Source of the DNA: Cupriavidus basilensis
GTDB taxonomy: Bacteria > Pseudomonadota > Gammaproteobacteria > Burkholderiales > Burkholderiaceae
Length of the DNA stretch: 64,000 bases
NCBI RefSeq assembly: GCF_008801925.2
Contig: NZ_CP062803.1
Span: 744,001 to 808,000, forward strand
Direction of reading: 5' to 3'
Position 1 is the stretch's first letter, and every line of letters starts with the position of its first letter. The notes below the pieces were generated by a model. It was not told where the DNA came from. It saw nothing but the letters and a program-made list of their open reading frames with translations, and searched no databases. This document shows, in pieces, positions 38,290 through 46,484 of the stretch. The position numbers were made by a program, and so were the translations under genes.

Positions 38290-39267
38290 ATGTCCAAGCA
38301 ATACCTGGCGGCACTGGCGATGGCGGCAATGAGCTTGCTGTGCGCCGGCGCAGCCGCACAGAACGCGCCGGACGCCGCACCGGCGAGCGAGGCCGCGCAA
38401 CGGCCGCTGAAAAAAGTCGGCGTCACGCTCGGCTCGCTCGGCAACCCGTACTTTGTCGCGCTGGCGCATGGCGCCGAAGCCGCCGCCAAGAAGATCAACC
38501 CGGATGCCAAGGTCACGGTGCTGTCCGCCGACTATGACCTCAACAAGCAGTTCTCGCATATCGATAGCTTTATCGTGTCGAAGGTGGACCTGATCCTGAT
38601 CAACGCGGCCGATGCGCGCGCCATCGAGCCCGCGGTGAAGAAGGCCCGCAAGGCCGGTATCGTGGTGGTGGCGGTGGACGTGGCGGCGGCGGGCGCCGAC
38701 GCCACGGTGCAGACCGACAACACGCAGGCCGGCGAACTGGCCTGCGCCTTCCTCGCCGAGCAGCTGGGCGGGCGCGGTAACCTCATCATCCAGAATGGCC
38801 CGCCGGTGTCTGCCGTGCTGGATCGCGTGAAGGGCTGCAAGACGGTGCTGGGCAAGCACCCCGGCATCCACGTGCTCTCCGATGACCAGGATGGCAAGGG
38901 CTCGCGCGAGGGCGGCCTCAATGTCATGCAGCTTTACCTGACCCGCTTCCCCAGGATCGACGCGGTCTTCACCATCAACGACCCGCAGGCTGTCGGCGCT
39001 GACCTGGCCGCGCGTCAGCTGAACCGCCGTGGCATCCTGATCGCGTCTGTCGACGGCGCGCCCGATATCGAGGCCGCGCTCAAGGCCAACACGCTGGTGC
39101 AGGCCTCGGCCAGCCAGGACCCGTGGGCCATCGCCCGCACCGCGGTGGAGATCGGCGTGGGGCTGATGCATGGCCAGGCGCCCGTAAACCGCACCGTGTT
39201 GTTGCCGCCCACACTGGTGACGCGAGCCAATGTGAACGCGTACAAGGGCTGGGCGGCGCCGCGCTAG
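38290..39267 (+). CDS. Sugar ABC transporter substrate-binding protein (RbsB/FrcB type)
   Basis: A 325-residue periplasmic type I binding protein. The signal peptide MSKQYLAALAMAAMSLLCAGAAAQ is followed by KKVGVTLGSLGNPYFVALAHGAEAAAKKINPDAKVTVL in sequence, the standard first lobe. INAADARAIEPAVKKARKAGIVVVAVDVAAAGADATVQTDNTQAG carries the hinge and sugar-contact residues (D and N of TDN). NDPQAVGADLAARQ and SVDGAPDIEAAL match the second lobe. Fructose is a reasonable ligand guess from the operon (isomerase and sugar kinase), but ribose-like sugars cannot be excluded. Confidence 0.92.
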   Translation: MSKQYLAALAMAAMSLLCAGAAAQNAPDAAPASEAAQRPLKKVGVTLGSLGNPYFVALAHGAEAAAKKINPDAKVTVLSADYDLNKQFSHIDSFIVSKVDLILINAADARAIEPAVKKARKAGIVVVAVDVAAAGADATVQTDNTQAGELACAFLAEQLGGRGNLIIQNGPPVSAVLDRVKGCKTVLGKHPGIHVLSDDQDGKGSREGGLNVMQLYLTRFPRIDAVFTINDPQAVGADLAARQLNRRGILIASVDGAPDIEAALKANTLVQASASQDPWAIARTAVEIGVGLMHGQAPVNRTVLLPPTLVTRANVNAYKGWAAPR

Positions 39268-39318
39268 CGGGGCGGCGGCCCGCGCTCAACTGACAACCGA
39301 ATTCCCTGATAGCCGATG

Positions 39319-39350
39319 AACCGACCAACCGACCAACCGACCAACCGACC
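39319..39350. repeat. 8-bp tandem repeat upstream of zwf
   Basis: AACCGACC is repeated four times without a mismatch (39319-39350), ending 17 bases before the zwf ATG. It lies just ahead of the ribosome-binding region, and no clear Shine-Dalgarno sequence precedes the ATG, so repeat number may influence zwf expression. Confidence 0.9.
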
Positions 39351-39367
39351 ATCCGACTGGTGAAACC

Positions 39368-40858
39368 ATGCCAAACAATGCTGTAGGCGCAGTCCCCGAA
39401 TTCGACTTCGTGCTGTTCGGCGGCACCGGCGACCTGGCCACACGCAAGCTGCTGCCGGCGCTGTTCGATGCGCACTGCGTGGGCTCGCTGCACCCGCGCG
39501 GGCGCATTCTCGCACTCGGCAGCCAGCCGCTCGGCCAGGACGCCTACCTGGCCATGCTGGAGTCCAAGGTGCGTCCGGCGCTGCCGGCCGCCGCGGCGGC
39601 CGAAGTCTGGCAGGCCTTTGTCGCGCGCATCCTCTACCTGCAGGTGGACGCCAACGCGCCGGAGGGCTTCGATGCACTCGCCGAGCTGGTCCGTGCCCGC
39701 GCCGCGCCGGTGGTGGTGTTCTACCTGGCCACCGGCCCGCAGCTGTTCGTGCCGATCTGCGAGCAACTGGCGCGCACCGGCCTGAACCACGCGGGCGTGC
39801 GCATCGTGCTGGAAAAGCCGCTGGGCCACGATCTGGCCTCGTCCGATGCGATCAACTCCGCGGTGGCGCAACACTTCGCCGAAGACCAGATCTACCGCAT
39901 CGACCACTACCTGGGCAAGGAGTCGGTGCAGAACCTGATGGCGATGCGCTTTGGCAATGTCCTGTTCGAACCGCTGTGGCGGCGCGAATGGGTGCGCGAC
40001 GTGCAGATCACCATCGCCGAGGAAATCGGCGTGGAAAAGCGCGGCGCATTCTACGACGGCATCGGCGCGCTGCGCGACATGGTGCAGAACCACCTGCTGC
40101 AACTGCTGTGCATGGTGGCGATGGAGCCACCGGCCAGCTTGTCGGAGGACGCGATCCGCGACGAGAAGCTGAAGATCCTCAAGGCGCTCAAGCCCATCGC
40201 GTTGAACGAGGTCGCCGAGAAGGTGGTGCGCGGGCAATACTGCCGTGGCGCCGCGGCCGGCGACGCCGTGCCGGGCTATGTGAACGAGCCGGCCGTCGCG
40301 CCCGACAGCCAGACCGAGACCTTCGTCGCGATCAAGGCGGAGGTTGCCAACTGGCGCTGGGCCGGCGTGCCGTTCTACCTGCGCACCGGCAAGCGCATGC
40401 AGTCGCGCCTGGCCGAGATCGTGATCCAGTTCCGCGACGTGCCGTACTCGCTGTTCCCGCGTCCGCTGGACCACGAGCCCGGCAACCGGCTGGTGATCAC
40501 GCTGCAGCCGGAGGAAAGCATCCGCCTGCATTTCCTGGTCAAGCATCCCGGCGACACGCAGGCGCTGCAGCCCGCCACGCTGGACCTGCAACGCATGCTG
40601 CCGCGCGGCCAGGGCAATCGCAATGAGCGCAAGACCGGCGCTTACGAGCGGCTGCTGCTGGACGTGATCCGCGGGCGGCTCGGGCTGTTCGTGCGGCGCG
40701 ACGAGCAGGCGCAGGCCTGGCGCTGGGTCGCGCCGATCCAGCAGGCCTGGGCGCAGAGCAATCTCGCGCCCAAGCTCTACACCGCCGGCACCTGGGGGCC
40801 GGCGGCGTCGAGCGCGCTGCCCTCGCGCGATGGCGCGGTGTGGCATGAAGAGCTGTGA
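39368..40858 (+). CDS. zwf: Glucose-6-phosphate 1-dehydrogenase
   Basis: Zwf oxidises glucose 6-phosphate to 6-phosphogluconolactone with NAD(P)+, opening the Entner-Doudoroff and pentose phosphate routes. The 496-residue protein has the dinucleotide motif FVLFGGTGDLATRKLLPALF, EKPLGHD and the substrate-binding R177-I-D-H180-Y-L-G-K184-E motif, plus DMVQNHLLQLLCM around the general-base region and PFYLRTGKRM. Placing zwf beside pgi and a sugar kinase makes a complete path from imported hexose to 6-phosphogluconolactone. The pgl, edd and eda genes are not in the window. Confidence 0.96.
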   Translation: MPNNAVGAVPEFDFVLFGGTGDLATRKLLPALFDAHCVGSLHPRGRILALGSQPLGQDAYLAMLESKVRPALPAAAAAEVWQAFVARILYLQVDANAPEGFDALAELVRARAAPVVVFYLATGPQLFVPICEQLARTGLNHAGVRIVLEKPLGHDLASSDAINSAVAQHFAEDQIYRIDHYLGKESVQNLMAMRFGNVLFEPLWRREWVRDVQITIAEEIGVEKRGAFYDGIGALRDMVQNHLLQLLCMVAMEPPASLSEDAIRDEKLKILKALKPIALNEVAEKVVRGQYCRGAAAGDAVPGYVNEPAVAPDSQTETFVAIKAEVANWRWAGVPFYLRTGKRMQSRLAEIVIQFRDVPYSLFPRPLDHEPGNRLVITLQPEESIRLHFLVKHPGDTQALQPATLDLQRMLPRGQGNRNERKTGAYERLLLDVIRGRLGLFVRRDEQAQAWRWVAPIQQAWAQSNLAPKLYTAGTWGPAASSALPSRDGAVWHEEL

Positions 40859-40899
40859 GACGCGTTGTGAAGCCAGTCTGAAGTACAGGAGTTGATTCG

Positions 40900-42621
40900 A
40901 TGTCCACGATGTTCCCGGTGCCCTCGATGTCCCCGATGTCCCCGATGTCCCCTATGTCCCCGATGTCCCCGATATCCCCGATATCCGAAGGACCTCGTTC
41001 CCTGCCGACCTGGCAGCGGCTGCAAGCGCATGCGCAAACCATTCGCCATGCCCACCTGCGCGACTGGTTCGACGGCCAGCAGGGCGAAGCCCGTGGCGCC
41101 GGCTTCGTGGCCGAGGCGGCTGGCCTGACGCTGGACTACGCCAAGAACCGTGTCACCGACACCACCATGGCGCTGCTCTTCGCGCTGGCCGACGAGGCCG
41201 GCGTGAGCGCGCGGCGCGATGCCATGTACCGCGGCGAAGCCGTCAACACCACCGAGCGGCGCGCCGCGCTGCATATGGCGCTGCGCGCGTGGCCGCAGGA
41301 CGGCTTTCACGCGCAGGGCGTGGCGGTGGCCGGCGACGTGGCTGCGGTGCTCTCCCAGATGGAGCGTTTTGCCGACGCGGTGCGCGGCGGCACGTGGCGC
41401 GGCTGGAATGGCCGCCGGATCACCGACGTGATCAATATCGGCATCGGCGGCTCGGACCTCGGCCCGCGCATGGTCTGCCGCGCGCTCGCGCACCTGGACA
41501 CCGAAGGGCCGCGCCTGCATTTTGTCGCCAACGTGGATGGCAGCGATCTTGCCGCCGTGCTCGCTCGGCTGGACGCCGCCAGCACGCTGGTGGTGGTTTG
41601 CTCCAAGACCTTCACCACGCTGGAAACCATGGCCAACGCGCACACCGCGCGCACCTGGTTCCTGCGCCACGGCGTGCCGCAGGCGCAGTTGGCCAGCCAC
41701 TTCGTCGCGGTCTCCACCAACCGGCAAGCGGTGGCCGCGTTCGGCATCGACCCCGCCAATATGTTCCCGTTCTGGGACTGGGTGGGCGGGCGCTTCTCGC
41801 TGTGGTCCGCGGTGGGGTTGTCCATTGCGCTGGCTGTTGGCTTTGCGCGCTTTCGCCAGTTGCTCGACGGCGCCCGCGCCATGGACCGGCATTTCGCCGA
41901 GGCCGACGCGCCGCAAAACATGCCGATGATCCTCGGCCTGCTCGACGTGTGGTATCGCAGCTTCCTGGGCACCGGCAGCCGCTGCGTGGCGCCGTACTGC
42001 GAGCCGCTTGAGCTGCTGCCAGCCTTTTTGCAGCAGCTCGAGATGGAGAGCAACGGCAAGTCCGTGCAGCTCGATGGTGCCGCCGCCGCGCAAGGCACCG
42101 CGCCGGTGGTGTGGGGCACCACGGGCACCAATGGACAGCACGCCTACTTCCAGATGGTGCACCAGGGCTCGCACTGGATGCCGGTGGATTTCATCGCCGC
42201 GCTGGAGCCGGTGCACCCGATGCCGGGCCACCACGGCAAGCTGCTCGCCAACTGCTTTGCGCAAGGCGAGGCGTTGCTGCGCGGGCGCACCGCGCAAGAG
42301 GTCAGGGCGCTCGGCGTGCAGGACGAAGCGCTGGTGCCGCACATGGTGTTCGAGGGCAACCGCCCCAGCAACACGCTGTTGCTGCAGCGGCTCGATCCGT
42401 ATCATCTGGGCGCATTGATCGCGCTCTCGGAGCACCGCACCTTCGTGCAGGGCGTGCTGTGGAATATCAACTCGTTCGACCAGTGGGGCGTGGAACTCGG
42501 CAAGCAGCTTGCCGCGCCGATCGCCTGCGAGCTCGACGGCGGGCCGGCCCGCCCGCATGATGCTTCCACCGCCGGCCTGATCCGGCGCGCATTGGCCGCG
42601 GCATCGGCCTGGCAAGGCTGA
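40900..42621 (+). CDS. pgi: Glucose-6-phosphate isomerase
   Basis: Pgi interconverts fructose 6-phosphate and glucose 6-phosphate. The 573-residue protein contains NIGIGGSDLGPRMV, VVVCSKTFTTLETMAN, FPFWDWVGGRFSLWSAVGLSIAL (family signature) and the C-terminal VELGKQLA signature with GGPARPHDASTAGLI. The ATG at 40900 has AGGAG nine bases upstream. The first 30 residues are an odd Met-Ser-Pro repeat from a 9-bp tandem repeat; the normal fold starts near PRSLPTWQRLQAHA. It is in the sugar operon between zwf and the sugar kinase. Confidence 0.96.
   Translation: MSTMFPVPSMSPMSPMSPMSPMSPISPISEGPRSLPTWQRLQAHAQTIRHAHLRDWFDGQQGEARGAGFVAEAAGLTLDYAKNRVTDTTMALLFALADEAGVSARRDAMYRGEAVNTTERRAALHMALRAWPQDGFHAQGVAVAGDVAAVLSQMERFADAVRGGTWRGWNGRRITDVINIGIGGSDLGPRMVCRALAHLDTEGPRLHFVANVDGSDLAAVLARLDAASTLVVVCSKTFTTLETMANAHTARTWFLRHGVPQAQLASHFVAVSTNRQAVAAFGIDPANMFPFWDWVGGRFSLWSAVGLSIALAVGFARFRQLLDGARAMDRHFAEADAPQNMPMILGLLDVWYRSFLGTGSRCVAPYCEPLELLPAFLQQLEMESNGKSVQLDGAAAAQGTAPVVWGTTGTNGQHAYFQMVHQGSHWMPVDFIAALEPVHPMPGHHGKLLANCFAQGEALLRGRTAQEVRALGVQDEALVPHMVFEGNRPSNTLLLQRLDPYHLGALIALSEHRTFVQGVLWNINSFDQWGVELGKQLAAPIACELDGGPARPHDASTAGLIRRALAAASAWQG
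40927..40980 (+). repeat. 9-bp tandem repeat at the start of pgi
   Basis: Six copies of a unit close to ATGTCCCCG run in frame from 40927 to 40980 and encode repeated Met-Ser-Pro (the last as Ile-Ser-Pro). Every unit but the last carries an in-frame ATG, so several alternative starts exist. Slippage would change protein length without breaking the frame. Confidence 0.92.
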
Positions 42622-42665
42622 CGCGCGGCAGCGTACGCGCTGGGAAACACGAGAAAGAGGATGCA

Positions 42666-43595
42666 ATGACAACGACATCATGGCCAGCCTACGTCGTCTT
42701 TGGCGAGGCATTGACCGATATGGTCCACCAGGGCGGGCAGGGCTGGCTCGGCCTGCCCGGCGGCTCGTGCTGGAACGTGGCCCGCGTGGGCGCGCGGCTG
42801 GGCGTGCCCACCGCCTTTGCCGGTGCGATCAGCGCCGACACGCTGGGCGACCAGCTAGCCGAGGCCAGTGCCGAGGCCGGCCTGGACCTGCGCTTCCTGC
42901 AGCGCGTGGAGCGCTCGCCGTTGCTGGCGTTTGTCGGCGCGCAGCACCCGCCGCAGTACTTCTTCGTCGGCGACGACAGCGCCGATCTCTACTTCGATCC
43001 CGAGCGCTTGCCGCCGGGCTGGCGCCAGGCCGCGCGCACCGTGCACTTCGGCTCGCTCAGCCTCGCGCGCCAGCCGCTCGCCGCGCGCCTGTGCACGGAA
43101 GCCACACAGGCCAGGGCCGCAGGCAAGCGCATCGCCTTCGATCCCAACTTCCGCACGCCCATGCGCGCGCCGGCGTATCAGGCCGTCTTTGCGCATATGG
43201 CTGGCCTGGCGGACTACATCAAGGTATCGGACGAAGACCTGCGCGGCCTGTACCCCGCGCTGGACGAACACGCCGCGCTCGCCGCGCTCAGGGCGCTGGC
43301 GCCGCAGGCGCGCGTGCTGCTGACGCGCGGCGCGGATGGCATGACGCTGTTTCATGGCGATGGTGCTTGTGAGCAGCCGGTTTTCGCCGTCGACGTGGTG
43401 GATACCGTTGGCTGCGGCGACGCTGCAATGGGCGGATGGATGGCGGGATTGCTGCTGGACCCCGAGGCGACGCTGGCGCGGCAGGCGCGATGGGCTGCCG
43501 CTGCCGCGGCGGTGGCGGCCACGCGTGCAGGGGCGTATTCGCCGACGGTGGCCGAGGTGAGGGTGCTGCTGGGCGAGGCGGTGGTTCTGGCCTGA
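42666..43595 (+). CDS. PfkB-family sugar kinase, probable fructokinase
   Basis: A 309-residue ribokinase-superfamily kinase. The N-terminal signature VFGEALTDMVHQGGQGWLGLPGGSCWNVA includes the first PfkB pattern; the second is DTVGCGDAAMGGWMAGLLL, where the anion-hole/catalytic-base motif usually reads GAGD but here has GCGD, keeping the catalytic Asp. The length and FVGDDSADLYF segment fit fructokinases. As the last gene after importer, zwf and pgi, it would phosphorylate imported fructose to fructose 6-phosphate, which Pgi and Zwf then process. Other hexose or pentose substrates remain possible. Confidence 0.88.
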   Translation: MTTTSWPAYVVFGEALTDMVHQGGQGWLGLPGGSCWNVARVGARLGVPTAFAGAISADTLGDQLAEASAEAGLDLRFLQRVERSPLLAFVGAQHPPQYFFVGDDSADLYFDPERLPPGWRQAARTVHFGSLSLARQPLAARLCTEATQARAAGKRIAFDPNFRTPMRAPAYQAVFAHMAGLADYIKVSDEDLRGLYPALDEHAALAALRALAPQARVLLTRGADGMTLFHGDGACEQPVFAVDVVDTVGCGDAAMGGWMAGLLLDPEATLARQARWAAAAAAVAATRAGAYSPTVAEVRVLLGEAVVLA

Positions 43596-43624
43596 TAAAA
43601 CAGGATCTGCCTTGTCGTGCTCTC

Positions 43625-43668
43625 GGCTGTCTCTCCCTCTCCCCATGAGGGGAGAGGGAGAGACAGCC
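43625..43668. repeat. 20-bp-arm hairpin, CCCTCTCCCC palindrome copy 3
   Basis: GGCTGTCTCTCCCTCTCCCC (43625-43644) and its perfect complement (43649-43668) flank the loop ATGA. It sits between the end of the sugar operon and the convergent tctC-type gene. Without a T-tract it is not a textbook terminator, but a stem this strong could stop or stabilise transcripts. Confidence 0.8.
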
Positions 43669-43735
43669 GTCGTCATGGCGCGCGGCGTTGGCCTGCTCGC
43701 CGGCTTCGGCTAGTGCCGCGGGTTTGACACCGAGA

Positions 43736-44704
43736 TCACTGCTCCAGCTTGATGTTCTGCACCTTCACCAGCGTCTTCATCTTCTCGAATTCCTTCTTGA
43801 TCTCCGCCGCATGCTCTGCCGGGGTGTTGCCCGAAGGTTCCGCGCCGGCAGTGCGCAGGCGCTGCTGGAAGTCCTTGTCCTGCAGCGCCTTGACCGCTGC
43901 TTCGTTCAGCTTCTTGATGACTTCGTCAGGCGTGCCGGCCGGGGCCACCAGGCCGTACCAGGCCGGGTCGTTCGGCTCCTTCAGGCCGAGCTCGCCGAAG
44001 GTCGGCACGTTCGGCAGGGAGTCGATGCGCTTGTTCCATGCCACCACGATCGGGCGCAGCTTGCCGGCCTTGATGTAGGGCATCGAGGAGGGCAGGTTGT
44101 CGACCATGATCGGCACCTGGCCGGCCAGCACGTCGTTCAGCGCCGGGCCCGCGCCGCGGTAGGGGATATGGACCATGAAGGTCTTGGTCGAGACCTTGAA
44201 CTGCTCGCCCAGCATGTGGCCGAAGGCGCAGGTGCCGGAGGTCGCGTACGAATACTTGCCCGGATTGGCCTTGAGCACAGCCAGGAACTCCTTGTAGTCC
44301 TTGGCCGGGAAGTTCGGGTTGACCGCGATGACGTTGGCCACGTTGGCCAGGTTGGTGACGGGCTTGAAGTCCTTGATCGGGTCGTACGACAGCTTGGGGT
44401 TGCAGGCCGGGTTGACCGCCATGGTGGAGACCGTGGAGATGCCGATGGTGTAGCCGTCGGGCGCGGCCTTGGCGATGGCGTCGGCGCCGATCGAGCCGCC
44501 CCCGCCGGCGCGGTTTTCCACCACCACGGGCTGGCCCAGGATGCGGCTCATCTGGTCGGCCGCGCCACGGCCCACGATGTCCGTCGTGCCGCCGGGCGCA
44601 AACGGGATGATCAGCCGGATCGGCTTGGTCGGGAAGCTTTGCGCCTGCGCCACGGAGGCTGCTGCTGCCAGGCCAAGGGCCAGGACGATTTTGCTGGTTT
44701 GCAT
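43736..44704 (-). CDS. TctC-like (Bug) periplasmic binding protein
   Basis: A 322-residue tripartite-tricarboxylate-type solute receptor. The signal peptide ends SVAQA, followed by SFPTKPIRLIIPFAPGGTTDIVGR, the canonical Bug start with the P-F-x-P-G-G ligand loop. VVVENRAGGGGSIGADAIAKAAPDGYT is the second hallmark. Ligands in this family are mostly carboxylates or amides. No TctA or TctB membrane gene is nearby; orphan Bug receptors are very common in Cupriavidus and Bordetella. It stands alone, facing the sugar operon. Confidence 0.92.
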   Translation of the reverse strand: MQTSKIVLALGLAAAASVAQAQSFPTKPIRLIIPFAPGGTTDIVGRGAADQMSRILGQPVVVENRAGGGGSIGADAIAKAAPDGYTIGISTVSTMAVNPACNPKLSYDPIKDFKPVTNLANVANVIAVNPNFPAKDYKEFLAVLKANPGKYSYATSGTCAFGHMLGEQFKVSTKTFMVHIPYRGAGPALNDVLAGQVPIMVDNLPSSMPYIKAGKLRPIVVAWNKRIDSLPNVPTFGELGLKEPNDPAWYGLVAPAGTPDEVIKKLNEAAVKALQDKDFQQRLRTAGAEPSGNTPAEHAAEIKKEFEKMKTLVKVQNIKLEQ

Positions 44705-44841
44705 GAGATTGTGTCTCCCGTCAAAGGACCGGGCGGGGATATCCGCCCAAGGTAAAGAACGCCGGCGACGCTGCCGCGGTGGCGGGGCTTTGAAGCCGGC
44801 GGCGTGAGTTCTGGCGGGCGGGCCTGGAGGCCGCCCGGGGG

Positions 44842-45468
44842 CTAACCGCCCAGGAGCCCGCGCTTGAGATCCCGGTCGACCGGATGGTCGCCAAGGAAGA
44901 TGCGCAGCACGGCCTGGTAGAAATCTTCGCCCGGGATCGGCTTGCCGCGCGGCGTGCCGTTGATGGCGACCACGGTGCCGCCATCGGGCGAAAAGTCAAA
45001 ATTGATCACATCGCCCTTGCGGGCGGTGCCCATCTGCTCCATGGTCTGGCGCAGCTGGAACAGGCGCTCGGACAGCCGCTGGAACTGGACCTCGCTGTGG
45101 TTTTCGCGGATCCCTTCGTTCAGGGCCTTGATAAAGGCATCGGATGGCACCTCGCGCAGCGGCCGGATCTGCAGGCGCTTGGGGCCGTGGTCGCCCAGCA
45201 CGACGGTCGCGTTGCGCGCCTTCTCCGGCAGGTAAAGCGCGGCCACATAGCCCTTGATGATGAACATCGAGCGCAGGCCGGTGCCGTTGAGCTGCAGCTC
45301 CTTGCCGCCGACCCGGGTGGCGTCGTCGATCCGCATGCCCTCGATTTCGTTGGCGCGCGCGGGCTCCGGCGCCATAGCCAGGGCGGCGCCCACGCAGAGG
45401 GTGAGCGCCAGCAGGCTGGCGCGGCGGACGAGCGGTTCGCACGCGAACGGGGTACGACGGGAAAACAT
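44842..45468 (-). CDS. Chalcone-isomerase-like periplasmic protein
   Basis: A 208-residue secreted protein with a signal peptide (LLALTLCVGAALAMAPEPARA) and the bacterial chalcone-isomerase-like fold: DDATRVGGKELQLNGTGLRSMFIIKGYVAALYLPEKARNA, RLQIRPLREVPSDAFIKALNEG and ISF-like ending PGEDFYQAVLRIFLGDHPVDRDLKRGLLG. Bacterial members generally lack known isomerase activity on chalcones and their role is unclear. It is divergent from the AEC transporter with a palindrome between them. Confidence 0.85.
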   Translation of the reverse strand: MFSRRTPFACEPLVRRASLLALTLCVGAALAMAPEPARANEIEGMRIDDATRVGGKELQLNGTGLRSMFIIKGYVAALYLPEKARNATVVLGDHGPKRLQIRPLREVPSDAFIKALNEGIRENHSEVQFQRLSERLFQLRQTMEQMGTARKGDVINFDFSPDGGTVVAINGTPRGKPIPGEDFYQAVLRIFLGDHPVDRDLKRGLLGG

Positions 45469-45519
45469 AAAGGCTGGACGGTACGACGGAACGTGTCATA
45501 GTCCGCGATTTCTGAAACA

Positions 45520-45533
45520 ATACCAATTGGTAT
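45520..45533. promoter_or_regulatory. 14-bp perfect palindrome between divergent genes
   Basis: ATACCAATTGGTAT (45520-45533) lies in the 122-base divergent region of the chalcone-isomerase-like gene and the AEC transporter gene. It is AT-richer than its surroundings and is a plausible dimeric repressor site. The regulator is not identifiable here. Confidence 0.5.
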
Positions 45534-45590
45534 CTGCCCTAGGCTGCACTTGGCGTGCGCGGCGGCCATCACAATAACTAGAACGAACCG

Positions 45591-46484
45591 ATGTCTTCTG
45601 CTCTCCTGTTGGTGCCGGATTTCAGCCTGATCCTGATCGGCTGGCTGCTGGTGCGCTATTCCCCGTTCGACCGCGCGTTCTGGGCCGGGGTGGAGCGCCT
45701 GGTGTATTTCGTGCTCTTCCCCGCGCTGCTGTTGCAGTCCACCAACAGCGCCAGGTTCGATTTTTCCTCCACGTCGGCCATGCTCGGCCTGGCGCTGTTG
45801 ACCACCGCCTTCGGCATGGTGGGCGGCTATGCCGTCAAATGGGCGATGCGGCTGGCGCCGCTCGATTTCGCTTCCGGCCTGCAGACTGCATTCCGCTTCA
45901 ATTCCTATATCGGGCTGGCGCTGGCCGCGCGCCTGGGCGGCAGCGAGGGGCTGGCCATGATGGCGGTGATCGTCGGCTGCACGGTGCCGCTGTGCAATGT
46001 GGCCGCGGTATGGGCGCTGGCCCGTCACGGCGAGACCCGCCTGTGGCGCGAGCTGGCGCGCAACCCGCTGATCCTCGCCACCGCGGGGGGCTTGCTGACC
46101 AACCTGGTGGGCCTGCACCCGCCCGAGGTGGTGGGCATGACGCTGGCCCGGCTGGGTTCCGCGTCCACCGCGCTGGGGCTGATGACGGTCGGCGCGGGCC
46201 TGCAGATGAGCGGGGTGACAGGGGCGCTCGGCCCGGTGGCGTGGTGGAGCGGCGTCAAGCTGGTGGCCATGCCCTGCTTTGCCTGGGCGGTGGGGCGCTT
46301 GCTGCCGCTGACCGAGCTGCAGTTGCAGATCACGGTGCTGTTTGCCTCGCTGCCGACGGCGTCGAGCGCCTATATCCTGGCCGTGCGCATGGGCGGCAAC
46401 GGGCCGATGGTGGCGGCGACGATCTCGGTGATGACCGTGGCGGCCATCGTCACCACGCCGTTCTGGCTGTCTCTCGTCAGTTAG
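45591..46484 (+). CDS. AEC-family (auxin efflux carrier-like) transporter
   Basis: A 297-residue inner-membrane transporter with about ten hydrophobic helices. LVPDFSLILIGWLLVRYSPFDRAFWAGVERLVYFVLFPALLLQS is the typical AEC start, and FRFNSYIGLALAARLGGSEG and LFASLPTASSAYILAVRMGGNGPMVAATISVMT match the conserved helix-break regions. Bacterial members are malate or amino-acid exporters in some cases; the substrate is unknown. Its 3' end overlaps the convergent queG stop by eight bases. Confidence 0.9.
   Translation: MSSALLLVPDFSLILIGWLLVRYSPFDRAFWAGVERLVYFVLFPALLLQSTNSARFDFSSTSAMLGLALLTTAFGMVGGYAVKWAMRLAPLDFASGLQTAFRFNSYIGLALAARLGGSEGLAMMAVIVGCTVPLCNVAAVWALARHGETRLWRELARNPLILATAGGLLTNLVGLHPPEVVGMTLARLGSASTALGLMTVGAGLQMSGVTGALGPVAWWSGVKLVAMPCFAWAVGRLLPLTELQLQITVLFASLPTASSAYILAVRMGGNGPMVAATISVMTVAAIVTTPFWLSLVS

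Noticed and set aside
37279..39171. A 630-residue antisense frame over the sugar permease and binding-protein genes
   Set aside because: The opposite strand carries well-conserved proteins; the product is low-complexity (His/Arg/Asp-rich) and has no start signal.
39319..39357. Iterons of a plasmid origin
   Set aside because: Only four 8-bp units, inside a metabolic operon and with no rep gene.
40777..42711. A 644-residue antisense frame over pgi
   Set aside because: Shadow of the pgi coding frame; contains the complement of the 9-bp repeat and no recognisable domain.
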